Source: Rhabdophis nuchalis (lineage: Eukaryota > Chordata > Lepidosauria > Squamata > Natricidae). Taken from it: a stretch of DNA of 64,000 bases. The translations under genes and the position numbers were made by a program. This document shows, piece after piece, positions 1 through 11,557 of the stretch (the first letter of the stretch is position 1; each line of letters starts with the position of its first letter). The stretch spans positions 327,859,419 through 327,923,418 of the forward strand of contig CM077643.1 of assembly GCA_039707465.1 (NCBI GenBank). Direction: 5' to 3'. Under the pieces are notes generated by a model. That model was not told the origin of the DNA, ran no database searches, and saw only the letters and a list, made by a program, of their open reading frames with translations.

Positions 1-359
1 TCCTCTTTAACTTCCCAATCTCTGCACAGTCTTGCATTAGCTCACAAGGCAGACAGTTGTTTCTAAACTGCGCCTTCTGATATTTTTAGCTTTGTACTTC
101 TCAGCCCCATATTGTCAAGTAGCCCAACAATAATGAAAAATGATCTACACAGGTACACCTTTTTTGGTGCACAAGACAACCAACAGTTGCAAGAAAATTG
201 GATTCCCCTTTCTTTTTTAAAACTGTCTCCCACAAAAAATCTGAATATTTTAAGATGGTTGATTTGAGCTTTAGTGTAGGATACAGTGGATAGATGGAGA
301 AAAGTAGACCTCATGGCTTATGGCAAGGCCTGGACAATCCACATGCTTTGATTGATTCC
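1..359. other. Unassigned sequence
   Basis: AT-rich sequence. I see no coding frame with recognisable domains, no terminal repeats and no known repeat family here. The 83-aa minus frame over 63-314 resembles no family I know and has no supporting context. Confidence 0.4.
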
Positions 360-598
360 ATTCAATCGTGTTTGATTCTCAAAGACTGCCTAGAAAATCT
401 CTCTGTTTTCTTGGCAAGGCTTTTCAGAAGTGATTTGCCATAGCTTCCTTCCTAAGGCTGAGAGAAAGGAACTAGCCCAAGGTCACCCAGATGGCTTTGT
501 GACCAGGACTAGAACTAAGGCAGAACTAGAATTCATGGTCTTCCAGTTTTTAGTCTGATGCCTTAACTACTCTACCAAACTGCCTTTCAAAGGATCTA
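360..598 (-). mobile_element. tRNA-derived SINE, minus strand
   Basis: On the minus strand the right end reads as a tRNA-like head: an A-box-like segment (TAGTTAAGGC, near 565-580) and then a degenerate B box around the GAATTCTAGTTC segment. The body resembles the SINE at 23545-23735. Both share the phrase around AAGGTCACCCAG or AAAGTCACACAG and a TTTGCCAT or TTACCATTGCC segment. Such RNA polymerase III-transcribed elements do not encode protein and move with LINE machinery. The copy is diverged and I saw no clear target duplication. It may belong to a CORE/MIR-like group; the family is uncertain. Confidence 0.6.
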
Positions 599-685
599 TA
601 CTGTCTGCCAATCACAGAGGCAGATGTTGCACTTCCATTCATCTTTCGCACTTGGAGTGGCTTTTGAAGCTTTCCTAGATCACTA

Positions 686-1071
686 CAGGTAGTTCTCAAC
701 TTACAACAGTTCATTTAGTGACCAAGGTTATGACGACACTGAAAAAAGGGACTTACGATCAATTTCCACACTTATAACCATTGTAGCATCCCCCGTGGTC
801 ACATGATTTACATATGGATGCTTGACAACTGACTCGCATTTATGATGGTGGCAGCGTCCCAGAGTTATGTGATCTCCTTTTGAGACCTTCTGATAGGTCT
901 CAAGAAACCAGATACACTTAACAGCTATGTTACTAATTTAACAACTGCACTGATTCACTTAACAAACATGGCAAGAAAGGTTGCAGAATGGGGTAAAACT
1001 CACTTAATAAATTTCTCACTTAACAACAAAAAGTTTGAGCCCAACCATGGTTGTAAGTTTAGGACTACCTG
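686..1071. mobile_element. Tc1/mariner-type MITE with TA duplication
   Basis: The ends are inverted: the left begins CAGGTAGTTCTCAACTTACA and the right closes with TTGTAAGTTTAGGACTACCTG read on the plus strand. The dinucleotide TA flanks both sides (684-685 and 1072-1073), as expected for Tc1/mariner superfamily insertion. The 386-bp body has no transposase frame, so it is non-autonomous. Phrases like CACTTAACAA recur inside. A related segment lies inside the hAT element near 36729-36800. The family resembles pogo/Tigger MITEs common in squamates; that name is inference. Confidence 0.75.
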
Positions 1072-1073
1072 TA

Positions 1074-1591
1074 TACTGATATCACCTGGATTCAGGCTGC
1101 TGAGTAAAATAACCACTGTAACACCATTGTAACAAATAAGAAAGAATGTTGTGCTATATTATCGTTATGGGTTGATTAATCCAGATTTCTCAATACTGTA
1201 ATCTAGGATTGCTGCTCAATTATCTTTGGTTACATATATGCATTATGGTTTTGTTTTCAGATTCACTAGGATTTTTAGTGAAAGGACATTAGAAAAATCT
1301 ATTCTTCAAGTATCTTTGGTTTCATTTCAATAAAATGCTAGGAGATTCACATAATCATATATGGATTTTTATTTTTCTTACACTATCCTCCCAAGAGTTT
1401 TCAGAATTATGTTCAGTGGTGTCAGAAGCTTAGAAAAAGATCAGTTCAAAGGGGAAAGAAAATAATCCCCTATAAGTACATTCTAAAATGGTAGAGGTAG
1501 ACTGTGGCTATTCTTATAGCTCTTATATTTAAAAAGATTAAATGTAATTGCAACATATCTGCAGTATGTGGTTGCACATCTTTACAAACTA
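1074..1591. other. Unassigned AT-rich stretch
   Basis: No recognisable gene or repeat end is visible. The short frame over 1470-1715 runs into the neighbouring MITE and is noise. Confidence 0.4.
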
Positions 1592-2100
1592 CCATATTTT
1601 TTGGAGTATAAGATGCAACTTCCCCCCCCCCCCCGCCAAAGGGTGAATATCTGGGTGCATCTTTATACACTGAATACAGTATTTTTGGTCTCCTGAAATC
1701 CCGCCCCCTTTGCAAAAATGGATGTGCAGAGGGTTTGGGCGGTCTGCAAAGTGCTCCTGGGGGCTGGGGAGGGCAAAAACGAGTGAAAAGCGGGGCAGTT
1801 TTTGTTCATTTTTGCCCTCACCTCCATCCCAGGAGCCCACTACAAGCCCCCCAAAGCCTAGGCATGCCATGTTTTTTGCAAAAAAGTTGGCCTGTTTTTG
1901 CAAAAAATAGGCCTTTTTTGCTTGTTTTCCCCCTATCCCCTAGGAGCACTTTGCAGGCCTCTCCAACTCTCTGCGTGCCCCATTTTTCACAAAAAAATGA
2001 GGCGTGCAGAATATTTGGGAGCCCTGCTGAGTGCAAAAACTTTTTTTAAAAAAATCATCTCTTCAAAATTTTGGTGTATCTTACAGTCCAAAAAATATCA
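1592..2100. mobile_element. MITE with TA duplication and GC-rich body
   Basis: The left end (CCATATTTTTTGGAGTATAA) is the inverted complement, with a few mismatches, of the right end (TTACAGTCCAAAAAATATCA). TA flanks both sides (1590-1591 and 2101-2102). The body contains a C homopolymer run (1621-1634) and several reiterated phrases such as 'gggcaaaaac' and 'ttgcaaaaaa'. No transposase is encoded, and the overlapping short frames on both strands are noise. The TA duplication points to Tc1/mariner, but the terminal sequence does not let me name a family. Confidence 0.6.
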
Positions 2101-2102
2101 TA

Positions 2103-2896
2103 CCTCCCTATGATCAGGAGTCAAAACTTGTAGTTCATGAACATACAGAAATCTATAACAGTATTTTGATTACATTCAGCTAGGTTTTTTGTATTGATTT
2201 TTCAAGGAGTTTATATTAGAAGTAACAAAGCTAATACATATTTTCAGTTGGACAACACTCCTCCCCGCCCCCTAAAGTTAAGTCTAGTTTTTTAAAACTT
2301 AAAAAAAAAATTAGTATGTACTTCAGTTAATAGTTAGCAAGTAGAGCACTGACTAACATGCACTTAAAATTGCCTTTAGCATATCCAGTTGATGAATTAA
2401 TTTCACTCATTAAGAGATTAATTATTTAAGCCATTGTGGTAATTGCTATGCAGTTTTGTAAAGGAAGATAATGCTGAGAAAAATTTAGGCAGATTTGTTT
2501 CCCTTTGATATTTTCTCATGCCAATATTACAGAGCTGAATTGTTTAAAGTAGCTGGTAGGAATGATCCAGAGTTTAATAACTGTTTATGCATACCCAACA
2601 CAATTTGGCATTTTCTTTTGGCTACACATTGTGATGTGACAGTACTAAATGCCACAGTGTGACATTGTTTAAAAATAAATATCAATACTAAATAAAGCCA
2701 ATGTTTTTATTCAAAGCACTGGGATCCAAACCAAAAAAAAAAAAATCCTTGTTAGAAAAAGTTGTCACAGCCTTCCCTACAACAGAGAAACACCTGAGCA
2801 CAGGTGGATAAGGAGCTCCTACTACAGATGTAAAAGAATTTGCATAGCATGGAACAGAGCAGGATTCTCTTTCCAAGTTATCATCCAATTTTTTGT
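2103..2896. other. Unassigned AT-rich stretch
   Basis: No supported gene or repeat. The minus 66-aa frame over 2688-2888 has no recognisable domain. Confidence 0.4.
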
Positions 2897-3186
2897 TATT
2901 TATTTATTTATTTCGATTTATATAACCGCTCCTTCTCCATCGAAATGGACCCAGGGCGGTGCACAGGGAGTTAAAATCAATAAATAACAATAAATACAGT
3001 AATGATGTTTAAAATAAATTAAACTAAGGACCTGTGCTAAAACATCCCATTAAAATTCTAAAATACATTTACTCGTTGGCTAAGATTGAATTATATCAGA
3101 GCTCTAAGCTCTAAGCTAGACCGGCTTGATGGAAAAGATAGGTCTTAAGTGAGCGGCGAAAGAGGGGAAGGTCTGTGATAGTCCGA
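2897..3186 (-). mobile_element. L2 LINE 3' end, minus strand
   Basis: The run of TTTA units at 2897-2920 is the complement of the 3' tail, followed by the complement of the L2 3' UTR (ACCCAGGGCGGTGCACAGG near 2950). The segment up to 3186 matches the other L2 3' ends in the window (4122, 11297, 14818, 29881, 41521). Only 3' UTR and a trace of the ORF end remain. The copy is 5'-truncated, as is typical of target-primed insertion. Confidence 0.75.
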
Positions 3187-3208
3187 ACTTGTTGGTTCAG
3201 ATTCTTTG

Positions 3209-3470
3209 TTTAGTAACTTTAGTTTACTTTATTGTCATTGCACCTCATACAACAAAATTAAATGCCATCTTCAGTGTACATTATAACTATAAAAATAAAA
3301 CACAAACACACATTCTATACAATTTAATTGAAAACCCGATATTGCATTAATATTGCACTTATACAATAGAATTCAATATAGTTACTGCCCTGGGATAGAA
3401 GCTGGTTTTCAGCCTATATGTCTTTGTTTTTATTATCCTGTACTATACTTGTGTACCTGCAATTTGGGAC
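3209..3470 (-). mobile_element. Possible LINE 3' end of unknown family
   Basis: The phrase TTTATTGTCATTGCACCTC and the following segment look like the antisense 3' UTR of a LINE family seen widely in vertebrates (Rex1/Babar-like). This is recognition from memory of the phrase style only. No coding sequence is present and I could not define both ends. Confidence 0.3.
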
Positions 3471-4121
3471 ATCCACAGTCACACATTTCTGGATGTCAGT
3501 GTTTCTTATAGATAATGGACAGCACTAAGCACAAATCATGATAACACAAAGCAATATAGTTGGTTGTTTCCTATTTTTGTCCCCCCACCTTCTTTTCTAA
3601 ACCTAGGAGGAAAGGACTGTATATTTATTTATTCAAATTTATTGTAGCTACTCAACTCCAATATTCAGCCCAAAGGGCTAAGCAGTACAAGAGGTTTTTG
3701 CATTGACAAGGTGAGGAACCATAATAAATCCTAGCAGATCTATGTTATTGCCTTACATTAGAGATAGAAAGAAAAGGAAGTGAGAACGAAAGTGGGGGAG
3801 GGGGGAAACTTTTAACATTTCAAAGTCATTTGCTAAGCCTCACAAATTTCACCCCATCTGTCTCATACCTCCGTGATGCATCGGACTGTAGGGGTTTTTT
3901 TTTCTGATTTGAGGAAAAATGGCTACTCTACATGGGCAGAAGTCATCCTCCTCTTGAAGTGAAGAGAGGCAGTTTCTGCATTCTGACTTCAAAGTGGAGT
4001 GCTGCTCCACCTACTGATATCACTTGGAATGAAACATTTTATTTATTTAACTTTTATCCCACCTTTACAATATTTCAATCAATCCATGGCACCATGCGTA
4101 TCTAGTGTTCCTGCTTCCTGT
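3471..4121. other. Unassigned stretch with small LINE-tail remnants
   Basis: Short TTTA-rich phrases at about 3622-3690 and 4033-4080 (a 'TTTATTCAAATTTATTGTAGC'-like piece and 'CTTTTATCCCACC') look like worn LINE 3' tails. Nothing else is recognisable. Confidence 0.35.
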
Positions 4122-4609
4122 TTTTATTTATTTATTTTTTAAATTTATATCCCGCCCTTCTCCACAGAGGACCCAGGGCGGCGTACAGGAAATTTAAAAC
4201 ATACCAATACAAAGATAAATATATAATTTAAAATAAATATTAAGTAATCCTATCCTGTACTAAACCAAATTTAAAATACCCAATTTAAAAACTTCCTAAA
4301 AGTCCCCATGGGAGGTTAGGCTAGGCTGGCTTGTTGGAACAAATATGTCTTTAGACATTGGCGGAAGAGGCAGAGGTCGGTGATGGTGCGTAATTCAGGG
4401 GGTAGGTCATTCCAGAGGGCTGGGTCCACCACAGAGAAGGCTCTTCCCCTGGGTGTCGCCAGTCGGCATTGTCCGGCCGACGGCACCCTGAGAAGGCCCT
4501 CTCTGTGGGAGCGTATCGGTCTAAGGGATGTATGGGGCAGGAGGCGGTCTCGCATTTTTCTCATAATGATGACGTCTGTGAGGTTAGTTGGACCGTGAGA
4601 CAATAACAC
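4122..4609 (-). mobile_element. L2 LINE 3' end with ORF remnant, minus strand
   Basis: The 3' tail (TTTATTTATTTATT) lies at 4124-4140 and the 3' UTR at 4141-4310. A minus frame over 4316-4609 carries the L2 ORF2 C-terminus: residues ...HTSLRPIRSHREGLLRVPSAG..., then RLATPRGRAFSVVDPALWND. This C-terminal block lies downstream of the reverse transcriptase and appears in every L2 copy here. The copy is strongly 5'-truncated and inactive. Confidence 0.85.
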
Positions 4610-4628
4610 AAAACTTGTGTGTTAAGGG

Positions 4629-4696
4629 GGGGATTTGATCTCACGCTCCTCTGGTTTTCAGCCCAGCACCTTAATCATTCCACCAAACTGGCTCCC
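4629..4696 (-). mobile_element. SINE tRNA-like head fragment, minus strand
   Basis: Read on the minus strand, this ~70-bp segment begins GAGCCAGTTTGGTGGAATGA and continues into an A-box-like TTAAGGTGCTGG and a B-box-like GAGATCAAATCC. It matches the head of the SINEs at 360 and 23545. The body is missing. Confidence 0.45.
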
Positions 4697-5146
4697 TCTT
4701 TGTTCATCTTCAGTTCTAGTGAAATACCTCTTTGAAGAAATATTTGGATAATGGCTGTGACCCAGAAGAATACATGTACAATAAAATATACAGCATTATA
4801 TTAAGTAAATGTGTGACTGAATGGGATGAGATAAAAACAATCAAATGAGATCGCTGATGTTTACATAATAATCATAGATGAGTGATTATTGACTCACGCC
4901 TGCTGCATAATAAACAAACACAGTCTTATCTGCCATGCCATTCTTATTAGTTTCTTAATATGTAATATGTAATATGTAATCCTTTCCATTAAAAATGTTA
5001 GTAGGACCATCAATTTAAAATAATATACACAGATAAATATGAAGTGCAAAAATATTCTTAAAATTTAAAAAAAATGATAAATTAAAAATAATAAAATCAT
5101 TGCTTGATAAAAGTTTGATGAAAGCCATATGTTTAATAAAAAAGAT
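4697..5146. other. Unassigned AT-rich stretch
   Basis: No gene is visible. There is a local triplication of 'TAATATG' at about 4954-4980. Confidence 0.35.
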
Positions 5147-5149
5147 CCT

Positions 5150-5202
5150 GCCTCCCTCCCTCCCTCCCTCTCTCTCATCCATCTATCACCTATCTATCTC
5201 TT
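5150..5202. repeat. Pyrimidine-rich simple repeat (CCCT)n/(TC)n/(ATCT)n
   Basis: Repeated CCCT units at 5152-5170 pass into TC and then ATCT-like units. This is a compound microsatellite. Confidence 0.85.
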
Positions 5203-5214
5203 CTCACTCCTAAG

Positions 5215-6420
5215 GGTAGTATATGTTTTCCTCAAGCTCAACTCCTCTACTGGAGACCAGGGAATTTGAGTTTCTGCATGGAGTCTTAACTGTTCCTAGC
5301 TCTGTGCTCTTCTTGACAGTGAGGTCTGATGTTCTCCTTGGGATCTGTTGGAGTCACTCTCCCAGCTTTGGAGTTACAGCCCCAAATGCTCCTACCATCA
5401 TTGGGACCATTTTGGGCTTTACTTTCCAATCCTCTGAAGTTTCTCCTTTGGGCCATGGTACTTCTCCTTCTTTCTGATGTTGCTGTCACTTGGCATCACT
5501 ATGTCTACCACTATGCTATTTTGTGGACCTTGACAACTACCATGTTTGGCTAATTGGCCAGAACCTACCAATGTGGGTAAGTACTTTCTGTGGAATCTCC
5601 CATCTGGACTACCCTATGCAGATGTTGATATATATAATGCCAGCTACCTGGTTATGCTGTTCAGTATATGCTGTTCTTGTCTGTGTCTTACATCCTGTAT
5701 AGTCTGCACTTTAGGTCCAGGCTCTTGTTTTCCCATGGTACCTCCTTCCTCCCATATCTGCCATGCCTTTCTCAGCAGCTTATCTTTGGGTGCTACCTTA
5801 TTGATGTGCTACTGGATTCTAGGCTCCTAGAAACTCACTAGACCTCTCCTACCTTCTTTCTGACTGGTCTGCCAATGGGATAGCTGCTTTGACTTGACTT
5901 CTGGTGTTGTCTTCCATAATCCCATTGAGTTCTTAGGGAAGGTCCTTAGTGTCGTCTTGACTTTGCATAGCACCAGGCAATCACAGATCCATGTGTATGG
6001 CATTGAGTTAAGATCTTGAGTCTTGAGCAACTGCTCTAGCTATGAACAACTGGCATTTTGAATCTTTGGTGTTATTTCCAATACCTTTCTGAGTTGTCTC
6101 ATGTACTGGCCCATTTGGTCTAATAGCCTGGCAGCTAGGATGCTTGGTGGACTTTCCATATTGTGGCAAAGCAAGTTATTGACCGGTCATTGGATGATGC
6201 TGTTTCTTTATGGGAGGCTTTCTTGGTTATCACTGCCCTTCCTTGTGCTAGCCAATCTGGGTGGGAAGCTGCTGCTAATAGCTGGTTTATCTGTGCTGTC
6301 AGGTGTTCATGCATTGCTGTTAGTTTCTTTAGCCAGTAGGTGTAGATCTGTCCAGCTCTTAAGATTCTTAGCCTGCTGTTAGATGTCAGGTGATGTGATG
6401 GTGATTAATTTTAGGAGATT
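5215..6420 (-). mobile_element. Decayed R4/R2-type LINE, minus strand
   Basis: Frame-broken minus translation shows two blocks of a LINE with a C-terminal restriction-like endonuclease. Near 5215-5350 it reads PKLGE*LQQIPRRTSDLTVK and ...STELGTVKTP, matching the C-terminal block of R4/R2-like elements. Near 5480-5560 it reads LANQPNMVVV then PSDSNIRKKE, the endonuclease neighbourhood. Near 6160-6270 it reads WLAQGRAVITKK and then NDRSITCFATIWK, the start of the reverse transcriptase. Stops and frameshifts are frequent, and the reverse transcriptase core between these blocks is missing or unreadable. It is an old, dead copy. The clade name is inference from the motifs. Confidence 0.6.
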
Positions 6421-6622
6421 GCTGCTCTCTGCTCTGGGATCCTGCAGCCACTTTACACTTGTGTTATGTGAAAGTCCCTCTGCTGCATATCTTTTGGATG
6501 AGTTTTGGGAGCAGAGCTGCTTCCAGAAGAGCTTCTGATGCAGATTTTAAAATGCAAACAGGTTCGTAGGGAAAGATACAAGTCTTGCTGTAGCAAGGAT
6601 TTTAATGACTAACACTTTAAAT

Positions 6623-6727
6623 CAGCATTTCCCCACCTCAGCAACTTTAAGAAGCATGTATTTCAACTCCCATAATTCCTCAGTTGGACGCCACATATCT
6701 TAAAGCTCCTGAGACTGAGAAACACTG
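6623..6727. mobile_element. hAT foldback MITE with 8-bp duplication
   Basis: The termini CAGCATTTCCCC and GAGAAACACTG are imperfect inverted complements. The 8-bp duplication CTTTAAAT is exact (6615-6622 and 6728-6735), the hAT signature. The inner phrase TTTCAACTCCCATAATTCC matches the foldback MITEs at 44423 and 50373, but the right arm has drifted. This is an older copy of the same family. Confidence 0.75.
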
Positions 6728-6735
6728 CTTTAAAT

Positions 6736-9226
6736 CATGCCTGAAAAGAAGTTGACAAACTGCAAATCATGACACAAAATTCTGTGTTTGTTGTTCCAAT
6801 TGTAAATTGCGGATACTTGTTAAAGGTAACGGTGTAGAGCTTAGTGCAGTAGTGCTAAACAAATACAGGAGGATAAACACTTTGTGGGTTAGAGTGGGCT
6901 TGGTCTGGCTTTTTATGTTAAACGGAGAAGGAAGTCAGGAGAAATGCAGTTTTCTACAAAGTAACGGGACCCTCATATACAAACATAAACCCAATAAATT
7001 AGTAGGGAGAAGGGAATAGATTATAGTTGTACATACATATTCAGGATTACTTTCAAGACCATTTAAAGCATTTGCTTCTATACTTTGGAACCAGGTTTGG
7101 AAAACCAAATAAGTGTTGCCCCTTTACTTCGCTATCTGTAAAAAATGAATCTGGAGGTACATATTCACAGCTGTGTGAATATTGAGAGCAGTAGATCGAT
7201 AAATATTCGAACATTTACCAGTATTTGCAGGGAGAACATTAGGCCAGAAAGGCTCAGCCCAGAAAACACAATATTTTATTTATTTTGCACAATTTTGAAC
7301 TGCCCATCAACCTCACAGAGGGAGGTCGCATAAATTATGTCCAACCTCTTTAGTATCTCACTATCCTGACCAAGAAGATAGTTTTCTTGAACATCATAAT
7401 CAGCATTTGAGAGTAAGTATTGAATCTCAGGGGCATTTGGGGATAAATGAATTCAACTTTTTTATTGTTAAGTTGCAATAATGAACTGTTGTGAAGCACA
7501 GAGAGAATCCATTGTCTACAAATGGTAACTATTAGTACAGGGGAGAAGAACATTTGTTGTGGCTTTAGAACAGCCTCTACTCCAGCTGGACTGCAAGAAA
7601 TATACAAGAGCTTTGTATGTATCCTAAGGCACACAAGAATCTTATTAAGGCAGGGCTAATAATGATGATGCTTTAGTTCAAAGTTTTGGTTCAGTTCAAT
7701 AAACAGTTCAAACCAAAATACTAGATTAATGTGACCCATCAAATAAAATTAGACACTTTCAGATTAATTTAGTGATTCAGTGAGTTTTTGTGTGTGTGAA
7801 TGCTTAATTGTATTGAATCAAAGCCAGCTTTCAAATAGAATCAATTGCAGCAATTCTATACCAAAATTCCTATTGATAATTTGAACAGATTAAATTCACT
7901 GAATAAAACTGTGAATTCAAATTGAGTCAGTGATCTAAAACAATTTGAACTGGATCCTGAATAATTTTATTCTTTTTTGCAATTCAAAATTTTGCTTATC
8001 CCTCTCTAATTTGGAGATCAGTCTTAATTAATGGCTAAAGATTTGTGCAATTAAGTCTCCTCTGCTGTATGCTAAATTCTATTGCTCTATGCTACAAGGT
8101 AATTAATAGCAGAGAGCAATACAATTAAACACATAGTAATTATTTAAAAGGCCACTATTTTAGATGCGTGGTTTTTGTGGACAGCACTGGGTGGGATTGA
8201 GATGATAGAGGCAATGAGATCCACATAAGCAGATGTGAATGCGATACTATAGTACACTTGTATTTTGAGTGCGTGTGTGAGTTTTTATTCATGTACCAAT
8301 CCCAGAGTTGTTGAGAATTGAACATTGTAAAAGTATAATAAATAGACTCAAAAAAGGTAGCTTTTGTGGAATAAAATACATTGCACCTACATAATTCAGT
8401 GATGAATAATTATTATACTTTTATTCAATATATAGAACTTCATATCCAAAAAAAGTAATATGAAATAGCAGTAGAATAGTATGAACGTAAAGAAGGTTTC
8501 CCCCACTCCTTGAAGATAAGAGACCTTTTATGATCAATTCATCCACACTTTGGAAGGTTGTAGACAAAATACATTAATCTTCTGTCATTAGCATTGAACA
8601 TGTAACTCTCCTTTATAGGATGAACATTTAAGGATCACTTTTTCAACAAGGCTTCTGAAAGCTTGCATTCAGCCAAGTCATCCTACCATTTGTTCATGTA
8701 TACACAGAGAAACCTCAACAAACTAGTCTTGCTGAAATGAAACTTGGACGGAAACAGGGTTTAATTCCTCAAAAGAAAAATGTTCTTATAGGAAGAAAGA
8801 ATGTGCTGGCATTAGAGGTGGAGTCTTAAATTTATAGAAGAACTGGAAGAAGAATGGGATAGAAATGAATGGAGGTAATGGCCAACAAGTGAAATGAAAC
8901 ACTTCTGAATATTGAAGATCTATGTCTTTAACAATGAGGATTGGTAAACTTGAGTTGGAATCAGAAGGTTTTTTTCACACTGAGATCCTGTGGGTGGGGA
9001 GTGCCCTGAAGTCTGTGATTGGAGAAGTTCTGGAGAAGTTTCTTCCAAACTGGAAAAAAAAAATAAGAAAGTGGTTCCTATCTGCTCAACACAGATGGCC
9101 CTGGGGAGAGTCCAAGAGGATGGGGAAAATATTTTGCCAGCTGGGAAAAAAAGCTGGCTGCCAAACTGATTTAGATAGGGAAAATCACCATGGACAAGTC
9201 ATAACATAACACTGCATTAGGAAATA

Positions 9227-9230
<4 letters not shown>
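6736..9230. other. Long unassigned stretch
   Basis: 2.5 kb of AT-rich sequence with no domain-bearing frame and no repeat termini that I can define. The 70-95 aa frames (6807-7019, 7350-7634, 8922-9209) show no family resemblance. Confidence 0.4.

Positions 9231-9280
<50 letters not shown>
9231..9280. repeat. (CA)n(GA)n microsatellite
   Basis: About 15 AC units are followed by about 9 AG units. The cysteine-valine run in the overlapping minus frame is only a translation of this repeat. Confidence 0.95.
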
Positions 9281-9539
9281 CACATTATGGAGTACATATA
9301 AATCCACATAGAAAACATACATGGTATATAAAATACCATGTAAAGATTTAAAAAACTGAGAACAAATGGCTTTTCTGAATTAATAATGGAGGTGTTATGA
9401 GAGTTGTTCCTTATTGAAAAAGAAAGATACATTTCTGTAATGTATTTAAAGGAAGCATAGGGATATGCAAAAATTCAGGAATCAGAGCATGGAAATCCCG
9501 TTGAGAGTATCTGGATAAGAATAAAAGAATGAGAAACTG

Positions 9540-11037
9540 AAATGATATCATAATGATGGCTTATTATAGATCACACAGACAGGTAGAAGATGTGATGACC
9601 CTTTTTAGGTCAGATAACTCCACTTTCAAAGATGCATGTGATAGTGGCAATGGAAAATCAACTACCCTAATAGCTGCTGGAAATCTAACTCTGTTCAAGG
9701 ATTAGAGGTCACACAAATTGCTGTTCTCTCTCATTGGCAACTTAATTTGTCAGAAAATGACAGAAGAAATAAGGGAATCTACTATTCCAGGCTTAATCCA
9801 AGTGGGAGTAATTGGTTGAAGAACGAAGATGACTGGAATGATGAGAGAGAAGACCACATCAAAGGGAAAAGGAATAAAAAAAAATAGTCAGGCTTGTATG
9901 ATAGATTTCAAAAGATTAGATCTTGATGAATTGAGATGGAATGTAGGTGATATCCACTGACTTGAATTCCTAAAGGAAGAAAGTGAAAAGGATGGAAATG
10001 AGTGGTCACAAACATTTCCTATTAGAAATAAAAATGGGAGTCATCACGGTGGATATATACACAACTTTCTAAAATGCTGAAAAGAAAAGGAAGAGATATA
10101 TGGAAATGGAAGAGAGGCCACAGAACAAGAAAGGATACAAAGATAGTCAAAAAAAAAACCCATAATGATTATGTCAGAGAAGCTAAAATTCAGAATAAAC
10201 CGAGTGCTGCTGTAAATGCCCAAATCAAGAGAATAACTTTTCCAGAGTGTTAGAAACAAACAAAAAAAGAGAGGATGAAATGCTTCTACAAGGTACAAGA
10301 AGTAAATCCATAACGTTTTAGTACTTATGTCTGCTTTCCTCACAGAGGGAAGAAGAAGCTTTAGCTGACCATTACTAGATCAGGATAGACAAGGAAAGAA
10401 GGGAAAAAAATATACTAATCTAATTTTAAATCAATTCCAGTGACTAGAGCCAGAGAGATCACATCATAATTTTCTGAAGGAACTAAAAGAAAAGACTATA
10501 GAATGGTTAACTGCAATGTTTGAGAATTCCTGGTGAAAACCTAGAGGATTGGGGGGTAGTAAATCTTGTTCCTATCGTCCAACAAAGGGCAGGAGGAGAA
10601 GCTGAGAAATTATAGTGCTTCAGTAAAACAGCACTTAGATATATATGTAGCAGTTCGCAAGGGCCATGTGTTTGTCACAAACAGGTCATGTCAGACTTTA
10701 CCTAAGTAAATAGTGGAAGTGTTATGGACATCATGAAAGCCTCCAACAGACTCTTATTACATTATATAAACCTCTGTGATTCACTAGATTTTGGCAGCAT
10801 AAAAGCACAATAAATACAAATCTCTGACCAACAAAATAGTAAAATTTTATGATGCAATGGTTAGATGGCTGAATAATTGCACCCAGAGAATAGTGGAAAA
10901 AGGACTCCACATTGGCTTGGAGAGAGGTATCAAGTGGGAGTATATATCCTGAGCCCTGAGTTATTCAGTGTTTGTATTGATGACCTGAATAAAGAGTAAT
11001 ATAATTGATAATCATTGATAACATGATTACTGATGTC
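9540..11037 (+). mobile_element. Decayed CR1/L3-like LINE, plus strand
   Basis: Broken plus-strand frames carry LINE-like fragments in the expected order. MAYYRSHRQVEDVMTLFRSD near 9556 resembles the endonuclease domain. MKCFYKVQEVNP near 10275 lies in the linker. Near 10660 the sequence resembles CR1 '(F)VTNRSCQT', and near 10855-10990 a reading of VRWLNNCTQRIVEKG is followed by a worn GVPQGS region and a trace of a DDL segment. Stops are frequent in all frames. It is an ancient inactive copy that ends without a recognisable 3' end before the MITE at 11044. The match is by eye and the clade is uncertain. Confidence 0.45.
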
Positions 11038-11043
11038 CTAGAG

Positions 11044-11168
11044 CACGGGTGTCAAACTCGTGACATCACATTTCAGTCACATGATTTTTTGTGATATTTT
11101 TCCCCCTTTGTGTAGCTGGGGTGGACGAGGCTTGCGTGTGACATATCTGGCCCAGCTTGACACCCTTG
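11044..11168. mobile_element. hAT-like MITE (GGGTGTCAAACTC type)
   Basis: The left end CACGGGTGTCAAACTCGTGA and the right end AGCTTGACACCCTTG are imperfect inverted repeats. The copy at 40850-40979 has the same ends and a similar inner GGGTGGAC(GAGG) or GGGTGGGCATGG phrase. There is no clear 8-bp duplication, so the superfamily is inferred from the terminal style only. Confidence 0.55.
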
Positions 11169-11296
11169 GAGAACTAAGAAAAGTGGCAAACTCTTTAGAA
11201 TGGAAAGTGGTGATTCAAGTTGTTCTAGGCAGCTGTACACAGTGGCTGAGAAAGAACAAGATGTTATTTAACGGGGCAAAAGTATAGGATATAGGC

Positions 11297-11557
11297 TAAT
11301 TTAATTTAATTTTAATTTATTTCAATTTATATACCGTGCCTTCTCCACCGAAATGGACCCAGGGCGGTGCACAGGAATTTAAAACGAACAATAATAAAAA
11401 TACAATAAATACAATAAATAGGTAAAAAAGAATTAAAACACAGCCTGTGCTAAAATTCCCCCTAAAAATCTAACATCCATTTACGTGTTTGGCAGAAGCT
11501 ATATTACAAAAGTCTAAACTATTACACAAGACCAGCTTGTTGAAAAAAATATGTTTT
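11297..11557 (-). mobile_element. L2 LINE 3' end, left part of a split copy
   Basis: This is the complement of the L2 3' UTR (ACCCAGGGCGGTGCACAGG near 11357). The copy is interrupted at 11557 by the ORF1-only element and resumes at 13547 with the duplicated 16 bp. Only a few tens of bases of L2 follow (to about 13580). Confidence 0.7.
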
